Positions 18,416 through 27,118 of a stretch of DNA of 35,758 nt are shown in pieces (position 1 is the stretch's first letter; each line of letters starts with the position of its first letter). The position numbers were made by a program, and so were the translations under genes. Below the pieces are notes generated by a model that was not told the DNA's origin, did not search any database, and saw nothing but the letters and a program-made list of their open reading frames with translations. Source of the stretch: Chloroflexota bacterium (lineage in GTDB: Bacteria; Chloroflexota; Limnocylindria; Limnocylindrales; CSP1-4); the NCBI GenBank assembly GCA_013815585.1, contig JACDFU010000007.1:1-35758 (forward strand). The letters run 5' to 3'.

Positions 18416-19702
18416 ATGGCGGTCGCCACGCGCTGGTGGTGGACTTTGGTCGCCGCGACTCTCGTGGCGGCCGTAGCCGCCTATCTTGTAGCGTCCCAGA
18501 CGACGCCGACCTACGCGGCGGAAGTAAAGCTCCTCGTCGGACCGATCAGCGCCGATGCCGACACGCTCCGCGCGGCGACCCAGATTGCCAACACCTACGC
18601 CGAGCTGGCGACCAGCACGCCCGTTCTCCAACGGGCCGCAGACTCGAGCAATTCGTCCGACGCGCCCACCGATCTACGAGAGCGTGTGCACGCGACGGCG
18701 AGCGAGGTCACGCGGATCGTAACCATTCGAGCGGAAGCGAACGACCCGGAGCTTGCAGCTCGACTTGCGAACGACGTGGCTGCCGCCGTTGACGAGGTCG
18801 TGTCGGTCGGGAACATCGGCCCGGAGGGGAGGATCCGCGTGGTCGACGCGGCCGTCCCGGTCGCTGATCCTGTGGCGCCGCGCGTGGCGTTCATCGTCGC
18901 ACTTGCCGCGATGGCGGGTTTCATCGGCGCAGTGGTGCTCGTGATGCTCGTGGAGCACCTGAGCGATGCCATCACCGATCCGGGCGAGCTCGAGAGGCTG
19001 TCGGGCCTACCAATGCTCGCGAAGGTCATCGTGCCGCGCCACCGGAGCCAAGCGCAGCCGCCATTCGTGGTCGCAGCCCTAGGGCCGTCGCCCGGTAACA
19101 CGAGTTATCACCTCCTCACGACGCGCCTCGTGGCCAGGGATGAGCGGTTTCCGCGAGCCCTCCTGGTTACGGGATTGACCAGGGATGACCCAAGCGCCGA
19201 GGTGAGCGCGACGCTGGCTGCGACGGCAGCGGCCTACAGTGCGCGCGTGGCGTGGATCGATGTATCCGGGTCCGAGCAGCTCCAAGGCTGGCTTGTGCGG
19301 CCCGCGTCGCAACCCGCAATGGGGGCCGTCGCAACTCCGCTCGTGTTCGAGGACGCCTCTGCCACCGATCTGCAAGGTGTGCGAGAGATCCTTCGCCGGC
19401 TCCTGGAACAGGCTGACTCGATCATTGTCAACGCGCCGGCGAGTGCTGATTCCCCGGCGGCACTCACTTGGGCGAGCGCGTGCGAACGACATCTTTTCGT
19501 CGTCGAGGTTCGCCACGCCACGCGGCTCGGCTTGCGGCACGAGATCGAGAGCTTGCAGTCCGCAGGCGCGCAGACGGCCGGGCTTGTCCTTGCGCAGCGG
19601 AGCCGTTCGGCCGGGTCAGGGTCAGTGGAACGCGCGCTAGCGAAGAAAGTCGACACAGTTGGCAGCCGGGAGGCGAGTGATGCGGCGCCTCCTCGGCGCT
19701 AG
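18416..19702 (+). CDS. Wzz/chain-length-determinant protein fused to a BY-kinase-like domain lacking Walker motifs
   Basis: N-terminal TM (RWWWTLVAATLVAAVAAYLVA), second TM after VVDAAVPVADPVAPR, then RALLVTGLTRDDPSAEVSATLAATAAAYSARVAWIDVSG...DSIIVNAPAS, which follows the BY-kinase layout. RBS AAGGGG before ATG 18416. Confidence 0.8.
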   Translation: MAVATRWWWTLVAATLVAAVAAYLVASQTTPTYAAEVKLLVGPISADADTLRAATQIANTYAELATSTPVLQRAADSSNSSDAPTDLRERVHATASEVTRIVTIRAEANDPELAARLANDVAAAVDEVVSVGNIGPEGRIRVVDAAVPVADPVAPRVAFIVALAAMAGFIGAVVLVMLVEHLSDAITDPGELERLSGLPMLAKVIVPRHRSQAQPPFVVAALGPSPGNTSYHLLTTRLVARDERFPRALLVTGLTRDDPSAEVSATLAATAAAYSARVAWIDVSGSEQLQGWLVRPASQPAMGAVATPLVFEDASATDLQGVREILRRLLEQADSIIVNAPASADSPAALTWASACERHLFVVEVRHATRLGLRHEIESLQSAGAQTAGLVLAQRSRSAGSGSVERALAKKVDTVGSREASDAAPPRR

Positions 19703-19714
19703 CCAGAGACGTCC

Positions 19715-20713
19715 TTGCGCGTCCTCGTAACCGGCGGCGCTGGTTACATTGGATCGCATGTTGTCGCCGCGCTGGGCCAAGCGCAGCACGACGCCGTTAC
19801 GATCGACCGGCGCGCGCAGCTCGTGGGTGTGACACCCATGGATTTCGTACTGGGGGACATCGCGGACGCCCAGCTCGTGCAACGGGTGCTTCGGGAATAC
19901 GAGATCGACTCAATCATTCATCTCGCCGCGGACAAGTCTGCGGAGGAATCCGTCCGCGAACCTGGTCGCTACTTTGCGAACAATGTCTCGGGGACGATTG
20001 CGCTGCTGGAGGCGGCAACGCGAGCCCGAGTGACTCGCTTCATCTTTTCGTCCTCGTGCGCCGTGTACGGCGTGCCCGATCGTCTGCCCGTCACAGAGCA
20101 TAGTCCACTCCGGCCTGCCAACCCATACGGTGAGAGCAAACTTCTCGTGGAACGGATCTTGCCCTGGTACGAAAGCGCGCACGGACTACGATACGCGAGC
20201 CTCCGCTACTTCAACGCCGCTGGCGCCTCCCTTGACGGGGCAATGGGCGAGAGTTGGGTCGGGGCTCCCAATCTCATCCCAGTCGTGTTGAAGGCGGCAT
20301 ACGAAGGGAACCCGGTCATGGTGTTCGGTACAGACTACGAAACTCCCGACGGCACAGCTGTTCGTGACTACGTTCATGTCGTCGATCTCGCCGACGCACA
20401 CATCCGCGCGTTGGAATACACCGCTGGGTCACGCCCTTCCGTCGCAGTGAACCTGGGCACGGGGCGCGGCTGGTCCGTGCGCGAGGTCATCGATGAGGCA
20501 CGACGCGTCACCGGATCGACGATCGCGGTCAGGCATGAGCCGCGGCGCCCGGGCGACCCAAGCGCGATCTGGGCGGATTCGTCTCGCGCCGAGCAGCTCC
20601 TTGGGTGGCGGGCGCGCCTGGGGTTGAGGGAAAGCCTCGACACGGCTTGGAGATGGCATATGCGTTTCGACGTTCCGCCCCCCGCCGGACTCGGCCTCCA
20701 CCCGGAAGCGTGA
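19715..20713 (+). CDS. galE: UDP-glucose 4-epimerase family NAD-dependent epimerase
   Basis: MRVLVTGGAGYIGSHVV, HLAADKSAEESVREP, SSSCAVYGVP, NPYGESKLLVE, RYFNAAGAS. TTG start. Confidence 0.92.
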   Translation: MRVLVTGGAGYIGSHVVAALGQAQHDAVTIDRRAQLVGVTPMDFVLGDIADAQLVQRVLREYEIDSIIHLAADKSAEESVREPGRYFANNVSGTIALLEAATRARVTRFIFSSSCAVYGVPDRLPVTEHSPLRPANPYGESKLLVERILPWYESAHGLRYASLRYFNAAGASLDGAMGESWVGAPNLIPVVLKAAYEGNPVMVFGTDYETPDGTAVRDYVHVVDLADAHIRALEYTAGSRPSVAVNLGTGRGWSVREVIDEARRVTGSTIAVRHEPRRPGDPSAIWADSSRAEQLLGWRARLGLRESLDTAWRWHMRFDVPPPAGLGLHPEA

Positions 20714-21969
20714 CAACGACCGCACAACCCGATGAGTTGCCAGCCGGTCCTCGTACCGGGGCCGGCCGACAGATCGCCTATATCATGTCTCGTTTTCCAA
20801 AACTCAGCGAGACATTTGTTCTCTATGAGATGCTGGCCATGGCTGAACAGGGCTTTGACGTCGAACTCTATCCCCTCCTTCGCGAACGAACTGATCTGGT
20901 GCACCCTGAGGCAATACCCTTGGTCGCCCGGGCCAACTTCCAACCACTCGTCTCGGTGGCGATCATCGGCAGCCACCTGCATTTTCTATTGAGGAGACCG
21001 CGCGCATACGTCCGTGCCTTGTGGGCACTCCTGCGCGGCACAGCCGGCAGTACGAGATTCCTATTGGGTGCGCTGGTTTTCTTTCCGAAGATCGCGCATA
21101 TTGCGCGTCTCATGGCCAACCGTGGCGTAGATCATGTCCACTGCCACTTTGCGAGCCATCCGGCAGCCGCTGGCTTCGTAATTCACCGCTTGACCGGCAT
21201 CCCGTTCAGTTTTACTGCCCACGGCACGGACCTTCATGTGGACAGGCACATGTTGCGCGAGAAGGTCGCAGAAGCAGCGTTCGTGATTGCCATCTCGGAG
21301 GACAATCGCCGCGTGATCCTCGATGAGTGTGGCGACCAGTGGCAGGCGAAGGTGGCGGTAATCCACTGCGGTGTCGACACGAGTCTATTTCGGAAACCGG
21401 CTAGCACAACGTCGACCAAGTTCACCATCCTCTGCGTCGGCCGCTTACTCGAAGTCAAGGGTCAGATCCACTTGATCGAGGCGTGCCGCATCCTCGCGGC
21501 GGGCGGTCTCGACTTTGTCTGCCACCTAGTTGGAGAGGGACCGGACCGTGACGTACTTGCAGCCAGGATCCGCGAGGTGGGGCTCGGTCATCGCGTTCGT
21601 CTGGCCGGCTCGCTCGCCCGACCACAGCTTCTTGAGCTTCTCGGAACGACAGACGTGCTGGTCGCGCCCAGCGTCCCGACTCGCCAGGGCAGTCGGGAGG
21701 GGATACCGGTATCGCTGATGGAGGCGATGAGCATGGAGGTCCCAGTCGTGGCGAGCCGGATCTCGGGGATTCCGGAGCTTGTTGATGACGGCACGAGTGG
21801 CCTGCTCGTCAGCCCCGGAGATGCGGAGGCGCTCGCTGGCGCAATCGGCCGGCTATACGAAGATCCGGAATTGCGTCACCGACTCGGGCGGGCTGGCCGC
21901 TCAAAGGTCGTTGTTGAGTTTGACCTGAGCGCCAACGCGGCACGGCTCGGGGAGTTGGTCGCAGGCTGA
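20710..21969 (+). CDS. Glycosyltransferase family 4 (GT-B fold)
   Basis: IAYIMSRFPKLSETFVLYEM, VDHVHCHFASHPA, SFTAHGTDLHV, CVGRLLEVKGQ, PTRQGSREGIPVSLMEAMSMEVPVVASRISGIPELV. GTG 20710 (GTGA overlap). Confidence 0.93.
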   Translation: MTTTAQPDELPAGPRTGAGRQIAYIMSRFPKLSETFVLYEMLAMAEQGFDVELYPLLRERTDLVHPEAIPLVARANFQPLVSVAIIGSHLHFLLRRPRAYVRALWALLRGTAGSTRFLLGALVFFPKIAHIARLMANRGVDHVHCHFASHPAAAGFVIHRLTGIPFSFTAHGTDLHVDRHMLREKVAEAAFVIAISEDNRRVILDECGDQWQAKVAVIHCGVDTSLFRKPASTTSTKFTILCVGRLLEVKGQIHLIEACRILAAGGLDFVCHLVGEGPDRDVLAARIREVGLGHRVRLAGSLARPQLLELLGTTDVLVAPSVPTRQGSREGIPVSLMEAMSMEVPVVASRISGIPELVDDGTSGLLVSPGDAEALAGAIGRLYEDPELRHRLGRAGRSKVVVEFDLSANAARLGELVAG

Positions 21970-23132
21970 TGCTGCAGGCGATGTTCTGGGGATCAACGGC
22001 GACAATCGTCTACACGTACGTCCTGTTTCCGGTGCTGGTCCTGTTGAGAAGCGTCTTGCGGCCGCGGCCAATTTCGACCGGAGCGATCACACCCAGCGTG
22101 AGCGTGATCATCGCCGCGTACAACGAGGCCGCCGGCATTGCACAGAAGCTGGACAACCTGCTGGCGCTCGACTACCCGACCGATCGGCTCCAGATCGTCG
22201 TCGCCTCCGACGGCTCGAGCGACGCGACCAACTCGATCCTCGGGTCTTACGTGGGCCGAGGTGTAACGCCGCTCTTCCTGCCACGCTCCGGCAAAAGCCG
22301 CGCTTTGAACGCGGCCGCGGCGGCGGCTGGCGGCGACGTCCTCGTGTTTTCCGATGCCAACAGCATCTTTGCGCATGGTGCCCTGCGCGCCCTGGTCCGT
22401 CCGTTTGCCGACCCCAACGTTGGCGGGGTCGCGGGGAATCAGGTCTACTGGGCTGGGACGGAGGGCGACGCGACAACCGTCGGCGAACGACGCTACTGGA
22501 ATTTCGATCGCTTGCTGAAGGCAGCGCAGAGCCGCGCGGGGAGCGTAACGGGCGCAACGGGCGCAATCTACGCCGTCCGGCGCGAGCTGTTCCGGGAGAT
22601 CCCACCGGGAGTCAACGACGACTTCATCACCTCGCTCCGGGTGGTGGAGCAGGGATATCGCCTCGTCTTCGCTCGCGACGCGATCGCCTATGAGCCGGTC
22701 GGCGCATCCCGCGATGTTGAGTTCGAGCGCAAGGTTCGGATCATGACACGAGGGCTTCATTGCACGGTCGCAATCCCGAAGCTGCTCGACCCCCGGCGGT
22801 ACGGCTTCTTCTCGCTTCAGCTGATCTCCCACAAGCTGCTGATGCGCGCCATGGCACCGTTCCTGGTGCTTGCTGCGGTGAGTGCGGTAGGCCTCTCAAG
22901 GCGGCACTGGGTCTACCTGGCGGCGGGGGCCACCCAGCTCGCCTTCTATACCTGCGCCCTGATCGGGTTGCTGTTCGCGCGGCGGGACCTGGGGCGACGC
23001 AAGCCATTCGCGTTACCGGCCTACTTCTGCTTCGTGACGGCGGCGTCCGTCCGCGCCTGGTGGAACGTGCTGCGTGCCCAACGAGTGGACCTCTGGGCGA
23101 CCCAGCGCGGCGGCGGGGAGTCTTCCGAATGA
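21969..23132 (+). CDS. Membrane-associated glycosyltransferase family 2 (GT-A fold)
   Basis: PSVSVIIAAYNEAAGI, IVVASDGSSDAT, VLVFSDANSIF, NDDFITSLRVVEQGYRLVF, C-terminal TM segments. Starts at TGATG. Confidence 0.93.
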   Translation: MLQAMFWGSTATIVYTYVLFPVLVLLRSVLRPRPISTGAITPSVSVIIAAYNEAAGIAQKLDNLLALDYPTDRLQIVVASDGSSDATNSILGSYVGRGVTPLFLPRSGKSRALNAAAAAAGGDVLVFSDANSIFAHGALRALVRPFADPNVGGVAGNQVYWAGTEGDATTVGERRYWNFDRLLKAAQSRAGSVTGATGAIYAVRRELFREIPPGVNDDFITSLRVVEQGYRLVFARDAIAYEPVGASRDVEFERKVRIMTRGLHCTVAIPKLLDPRRYGFFSLQLISHKLLMRAMAPFLVLAAVSAVGLSRRHWVYLAAGATQLAFYTCALIGLLFARRDLGRRKPFALPAYFCFVTAASVRAWWNVLRAQRVDLWATQRGGGESSE

Positions 23133-24895
23133 CGGCGCGGACTGCTGACTACGTAATCTGGCACCGATACGTGCCGTTAGCCACAACGCTGCTGAGCGCC
23201 GCGCTCGCGGTCGCACTGGGCTTGCTCGCCGGAACGAATGCCATCCTGGCGCTCGGGCTGACGGTCGGATTGCTGGTGCTAGTGGCTGTCGTCATCAGGC
23301 CGGAGACGGCCACCCTTGCTGCCATCGCCCTCCTGTACAGCAATGCGGCGGCAGTAGGAACCCGATTCCACGGGCTCCCGTACTTCGTCGCCGCGGTGAT
23401 CCCGATGCTCTTCCTTGCTCCGCTTGCGTACGACCTCCTGGTCCGCCGAGCTTCCCTCATCGTCACTCCGACGTTGCGACTCGTGCTGGTGCTCCTCGCG
23501 CTCCACATCGGGGGAACAATCGCGTCCCGCGATATCGCCCTCGCCTCGGAGGAACTAGTGCGGTTCGTGCTGGAAGGCGCGCTTCTCGTCCTCCTCATCA
23601 CGCAGACCATCCGCAGCGTCGAGTCGCTGCGAGCCGTCGTCTGGGTTCTTCTCATCGTCGGCGGACTTCTCGGTGCCTTGTCCGTCCTCCAGCAAGCGAC
23701 CGGGAACTTCAGGAACGACTACTTCGGTTTCGCCCAGACCGGGACAGGCGACGTCCTGATTTCAGCCCGCGCAGCCGGGGAGCAACTACAACCGCGGCTC
23801 GAGGGTCCGATCGGGGAGCAAAACCGTTACGCGCAGGTCATGATCGTTCTGGTACCGCTGGGCTTGTTCCGCGTCCGGGCAGAGCGGTCCCTTCTTCTCC
23901 GCTCCGCTGCAATCCTCGCGACTACGCTGATTGTCATCGCTGCGGCGCTGACCTACTCCCGCGGCGCCGCCGTTGCGCTGTTGCTCGTCCTGGTCGCGAT
24001 GGCCGTGCTTCGCTACGTCAAGCTGTGGCAAGCCGCAGCGGTTCTCGTTGCCCTGGCGCTCCTGCTCGCCGCGGTCCCTGGTTACGCCAATCGGCTGGCC
24101 ACGCTTCAGGACCTGCCGGCGGCGGCGGAAGGACCCGCGGCTGGGTCGACCCGCGAAACTTCGATTGGCTTGCGTGCCAACTCGACACAGGCGGCCGCGG
24201 CGATGTTCCTCGATCACCCGATCCTCGGCGTAGGCCCCGGCCTCTACGCCAGCCACTACCGGGAATATGCAGGAGCAGCCTCCGGCGTCGTCGGGACGGC
24301 CGATTTCGAGGCGCACACGCTCTATTTCGAGATTGCGGCGGAGATGGGCGTCCTTGGGATCCTGGCGTACGCTGCCCTGTTCGTTGCCACGCTTCGCGGT
24401 CTCGCCGCAGCTCGGCGACGCTGCCTTCAAGAGCAGCCTGAGCTCGCGGACTTGGCTGCCGGCTTCCTCTTTGCCGTGCTCGCCTACATGGCTTCAGCAG
24501 TCTTTCTTCACCTTTCCTACCATCGCTACTTCTGGATCCTAATGGCACTTGCCGCGTCGGCGGCTTGGCTTCTCGCGGGACGCGACGACAGCGCCACGTC
24601 TGGCGACCCCTTGGTGGCCGTCCAAGTGGGCGCGAGGACACCTTCTTCCCCATCCCGAAAGACGCCCTCGTGGCAGGCCCCTTACGACCTGACTCCGATC
24701 GCCCGTTTTGCTCGTGAACGTGGCAAACGCATCCTCCGGTCGACAGGACTTGATGGACACCGGGCGACGCCGGCGCGATGTTCCACCGCACTTCATCAGC
24801 AGACCGAGGACCGATGTGGCTTGTCTGCGTGCTATCGTCCGTCCCACCGCAACGTGGAGGGTACGGCTATCACTCGGGAGGGATGGATTTCCTGA
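23129..24895 (+). CDS. O-antigen ligase/polymerase-like (WaaL/Wzy family) membrane protein
   Basis: 588 aa, many TM segments; LTYSRGAAVALLLVL, FLDHPILGVGPGLYASHYREY, AHTLYFEIAAEMGVLGILAYAALF. ATG 23129 (ATGA overlap); the ORF-track start 22760 is too early. Confidence 0.9.
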   Translation: MTARTADYVIWHRYVPLATTLLSAALAVALGLLAGTNAILALGLTVGLLVLVAVVIRPETATLAAIALLYSNAAAVGTRFHGLPYFVAAVIPMLFLAPLAYDLLVRRASLIVTPTLRLVLVLLALHIGGTIASRDIALASEELVRFVLEGALLVLLITQTIRSVESLRAVVWVLLIVGGLLGALSVLQQATGNFRNDYFGFAQTGTGDVLISARAAGEQLQPRLEGPIGEQNRYAQVMIVLVPLGLFRVRAERSLLLRSAAILATTLIVIAAALTYSRGAAVALLLVLVAMAVLRYVKLWQAAAVLVALALLLAAVPGYANRLATLQDLPAAAEGPAAGSTRETSIGLRANSTQAAAAMFLDHPILGVGPGLYASHYREYAGAASGVVGTADFEAHTLYFEIAAEMGVLGILAYAALFVATLRGLAAARRRCLQEQPELADLAAGFLFAVLAYMASAVFLHLSYHRYFWILMALAASAAWLLAGRDDSATSGDPLVAVQVGARTPSSPSRKTPSWQAPYDLTPIARFARERGKRILRSTGLDGHRATPARCSTALHQQTEDRCGLSACYRPSHRNVEGTAITREGWIS

Positions 24896-25650
24896 CAAAC
24901 TCAGCCCTGACTACCGACGCTGATCCTGGCAGCCTCCTGTCGGTCCTGACTCGCGCGCTACGCGGCCACATGCCAGAGAGATACTCGGATTACTGGCGGG
25001 AAGCTTTCGACGCGCGCGTACGCGAAGCTCTGGTGCCGGGGATGCGAATATTGGACGTCGGCTCGGGCCGCAAACCAACTGTGGCGAGGGACCAGCGACC
25101 TCCGGGCTGCGTCTACGTTGGTCTTGATCTCTCGGCCAAGGAGCTGCAGGCCGCCCCGACCGGCTCGTACGACGAGATGGTCACAGGCGACATAAGCCAC
25201 CGCGTCCCCGAGCTGGAGGATCGGTTCGATCTCGTCCTGAGCTTCCAGGTCTTTGAGCATGTAAAGCCGCTCGAGAGCGCGATGGAAAACGTCCGCTCAT
25301 ACCTTCGCCCTGGAGGAAGGGCATTGTTGCATTTGTCCGGTGCGTTCTCCGTCTTTGGCATACTGAACCGTCTCTTGCCGCACGGCGTGGGAATCTTCCT
25401 TTTGAAACACCTGGTCGGTCGCGACCCAGACACCATTTTTCCAGCTCACTATGATCGCTGCTGGTACCGGGCGTTGAAACAGCTGGGCGGACACTGGAGT
25501 TATTTTGAGGTGTTGCCGAGATGGCGAGGAGCGAGTTACTTCGGCTTTTCTCGGGTTGTTCGGGCTGTCTACGTCACGTATGAGGAGTGGACAGTTCGAT
25601 CTCGCCAAGTCAACCTTGCGCCGTACTACCTCGTTGACGCCGCAGCTTGA
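24883..25650 (+). CDS. SAM-dependent class I methyltransferase
   Basis: MRILDVGSGRKPTVARD, YVGLDLSAKEL, DRFDLVLSFQVFEHVKPLESAMENVRSYLRPGGRALL. ATG 24883 preceded by GGGAGG; ATG 24814 is an alternative. Confidence 0.87.
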   Translation: MDFLTNSALTTDADPGSLLSVLTRALRGHMPERYSDYWREAFDARVREALVPGMRILDVGSGRKPTVARDQRPPGCVYVGLDLSAKELQAAPTGSYDEMVTGDISHRVPELEDRFDLVLSFQVFEHVKPLESAMENVRSYLRPGGRALLHLSGAFSVFGILNRLLPHGVGIFLLKHLVGRDPDTIFPAHYDRCWYRALKQLGGHWSYFEVLPRWRGASYFGFSRVVRAVYVTYEEWTVRSRQVNLAPYYLVDAAA

Positions 25651-25709
25651 TCGCATACCTTCGGCGGAACGGCTCGGCACTCAGGATGATGGCCACGAGA
25701 GGTCGTTGG

Positions 25710-26189
25710 TCAAGCAAGCCGACGCACCACCAGCGCCGTGCGCGCGGGGAGCTTGCGGACCATGAGAAGTCGTTGGCCGGTCCCACAGTCGACGTCTCCC
25801 ACGATGCAGTAGGTCACCACCGCGATACCAGGATGGAAGGACAGTTCGCTCTGGTTTTCCAATCCTATTGAGAATTCGTTCTCGCCTGTTGCGCAGGTTT
25901 CCGTTCCGCCCTCGAACAGGACGTTTCCTCCAGTCAACGTCACAAACCCTACGACCGTTCCGCCACTCGTTCGCTGCTCGACCACGATTTCCATGCCGGA
26001 CACGGGGCCTTCCGTGTCACAAGTGATGGTCCCGGTCAGGAGTGCGCCCTCGCCAACGAGGACAGCCCGGCTGCCCAAGGTCACCGCCGTCGGATTGACG
26101 TAGGCTTCGCCGGCCATGACCACGCCGGGCAGAAGCCAGGTCGACGAGGTTGCGAACACTAGAAGGAGCGAGCGGATCGTGGGAATCAT
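25710..26189 (-). CDS. Small secreted protein with four cysteines in the mature region
   Basis: 159 aa; signal-peptide-like RSLLLVFATSSTWLLPGVVMAGEA; beta-rich composition with TCDTEG, ETCATG, VTYC, DVDC. Confidence 0.6.
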   Translation of the reverse strand: MIPTIRSLLLVFATSSTWLLPGVVMAGEAYVNPTAVTLGSRAVLVGEGALLTGTITCDTEGPVSGMEIVVEQRTSGGTVVGFVTLTGGNVLFEGGTETCATGENEFSIGLENQSELSFHPGIAVVTYCIVGDVDCGTGQRLLMVRKLPARTALVVRRLA

Positions 26190-26956
26190 TCAAGGACCTC
26201 AGGCTGCGCGGTAGCCGCTGTACCCAGCGGCTTTGGTGACAGTGTGGTGCCCATCGTCAACAGCCACGCCAAAACCACGCCAAAACAGCGTACAAGGAAG
26301 TGACGCTGAGGAACTACGACGTCTCTGTGGTTACGGGGGGAGGGCCTTCGCGCGCCCCTTGAGGGCGGCCTGATGCCGATCGCTCGGTGCTCACAACGGC
26401 CGCTGCACCCGGGGCTCTACCAGACGGAGTCGCTTCCGGCTCGTGACAAACTCACCGCTGATGACCTCCTTCACCCGTGCAACTCGGCTCGTCGCGACGA
26501 CTCGGCGACGCAGGCTGGTAGCCGGAAGCCAGCGCTGACGGCGAACCGCTGGTCGCCCGCGTGAAGGGTGCGAGCGCTACCAGGCGGGCCATCATGTGGG
26601 GACCGGTTCGATCAGGGCTAGCTGAACCCCCTGGTTTGTTCCGATTGGGATCCGCACAGTGAAGCGAGCGATCGCTTGCCTTCCGGGGGCTCGGTTCTCC
26701 CGACGATGCCCGATCGAACAGCTGGGCTAATCGCCGCCCGGTTTCGGGCCGAGGCTTAGCAGCCTGGACAACGCCAGATGCACCGGCTGACCACCATGGC
26801 ACCCTCGGTGCCGACGTCCGGCGCCGCCGGTCGACGATCATCAAATTCTGCTCGGTTGGAGCGGTCGAGATCAAGAGGCGATCCCATCCGCTCAAACTAA
26901 GGTAGTGATCGAACGGTGCGGTGTGGCGGATGATGGCAACGCGACGGCATCCCGGC

Positions 26957-26972
26957 CACCGTCCAGACGGTG
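26957..26972. other. Short GC-rich hairpin CACCGT-CCAG-ACGGTG
   Basis: Perfect 6-bp arms, 4-nt loop in a non-coding stretch; no T-tract, so not called a terminator. Confidence 0.3.
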
Positions 26973-27118
26973 CCCCTGCAGCTATCTAGCTTGGCGCGGT
27001 GGAGCTGGGGCTCCAGACCAAATCAAGACGCCGTGCCGACGATGAAGAGACACCGGCACACCATGTCCCCATCTCCGCGCCCTCGCCCCTTCACGCTCTG
27101 ACGGGAAGGGGCCACGTG

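Noticed and set aside
24018-24791. 257-aa minus-strand ORF
   Set aside because: Antisense to the O-antigen-ligase-like gene; low-complexity Arg/Pro-rich.
26452-26895. 147-aa minus-strand ORF in the apparent gene gap
   Set aside because: Ser/Pro/Arg-rich with no hydrophobic core pattern or motif; treated as chance ORF, though a BLASTX search would settle it.
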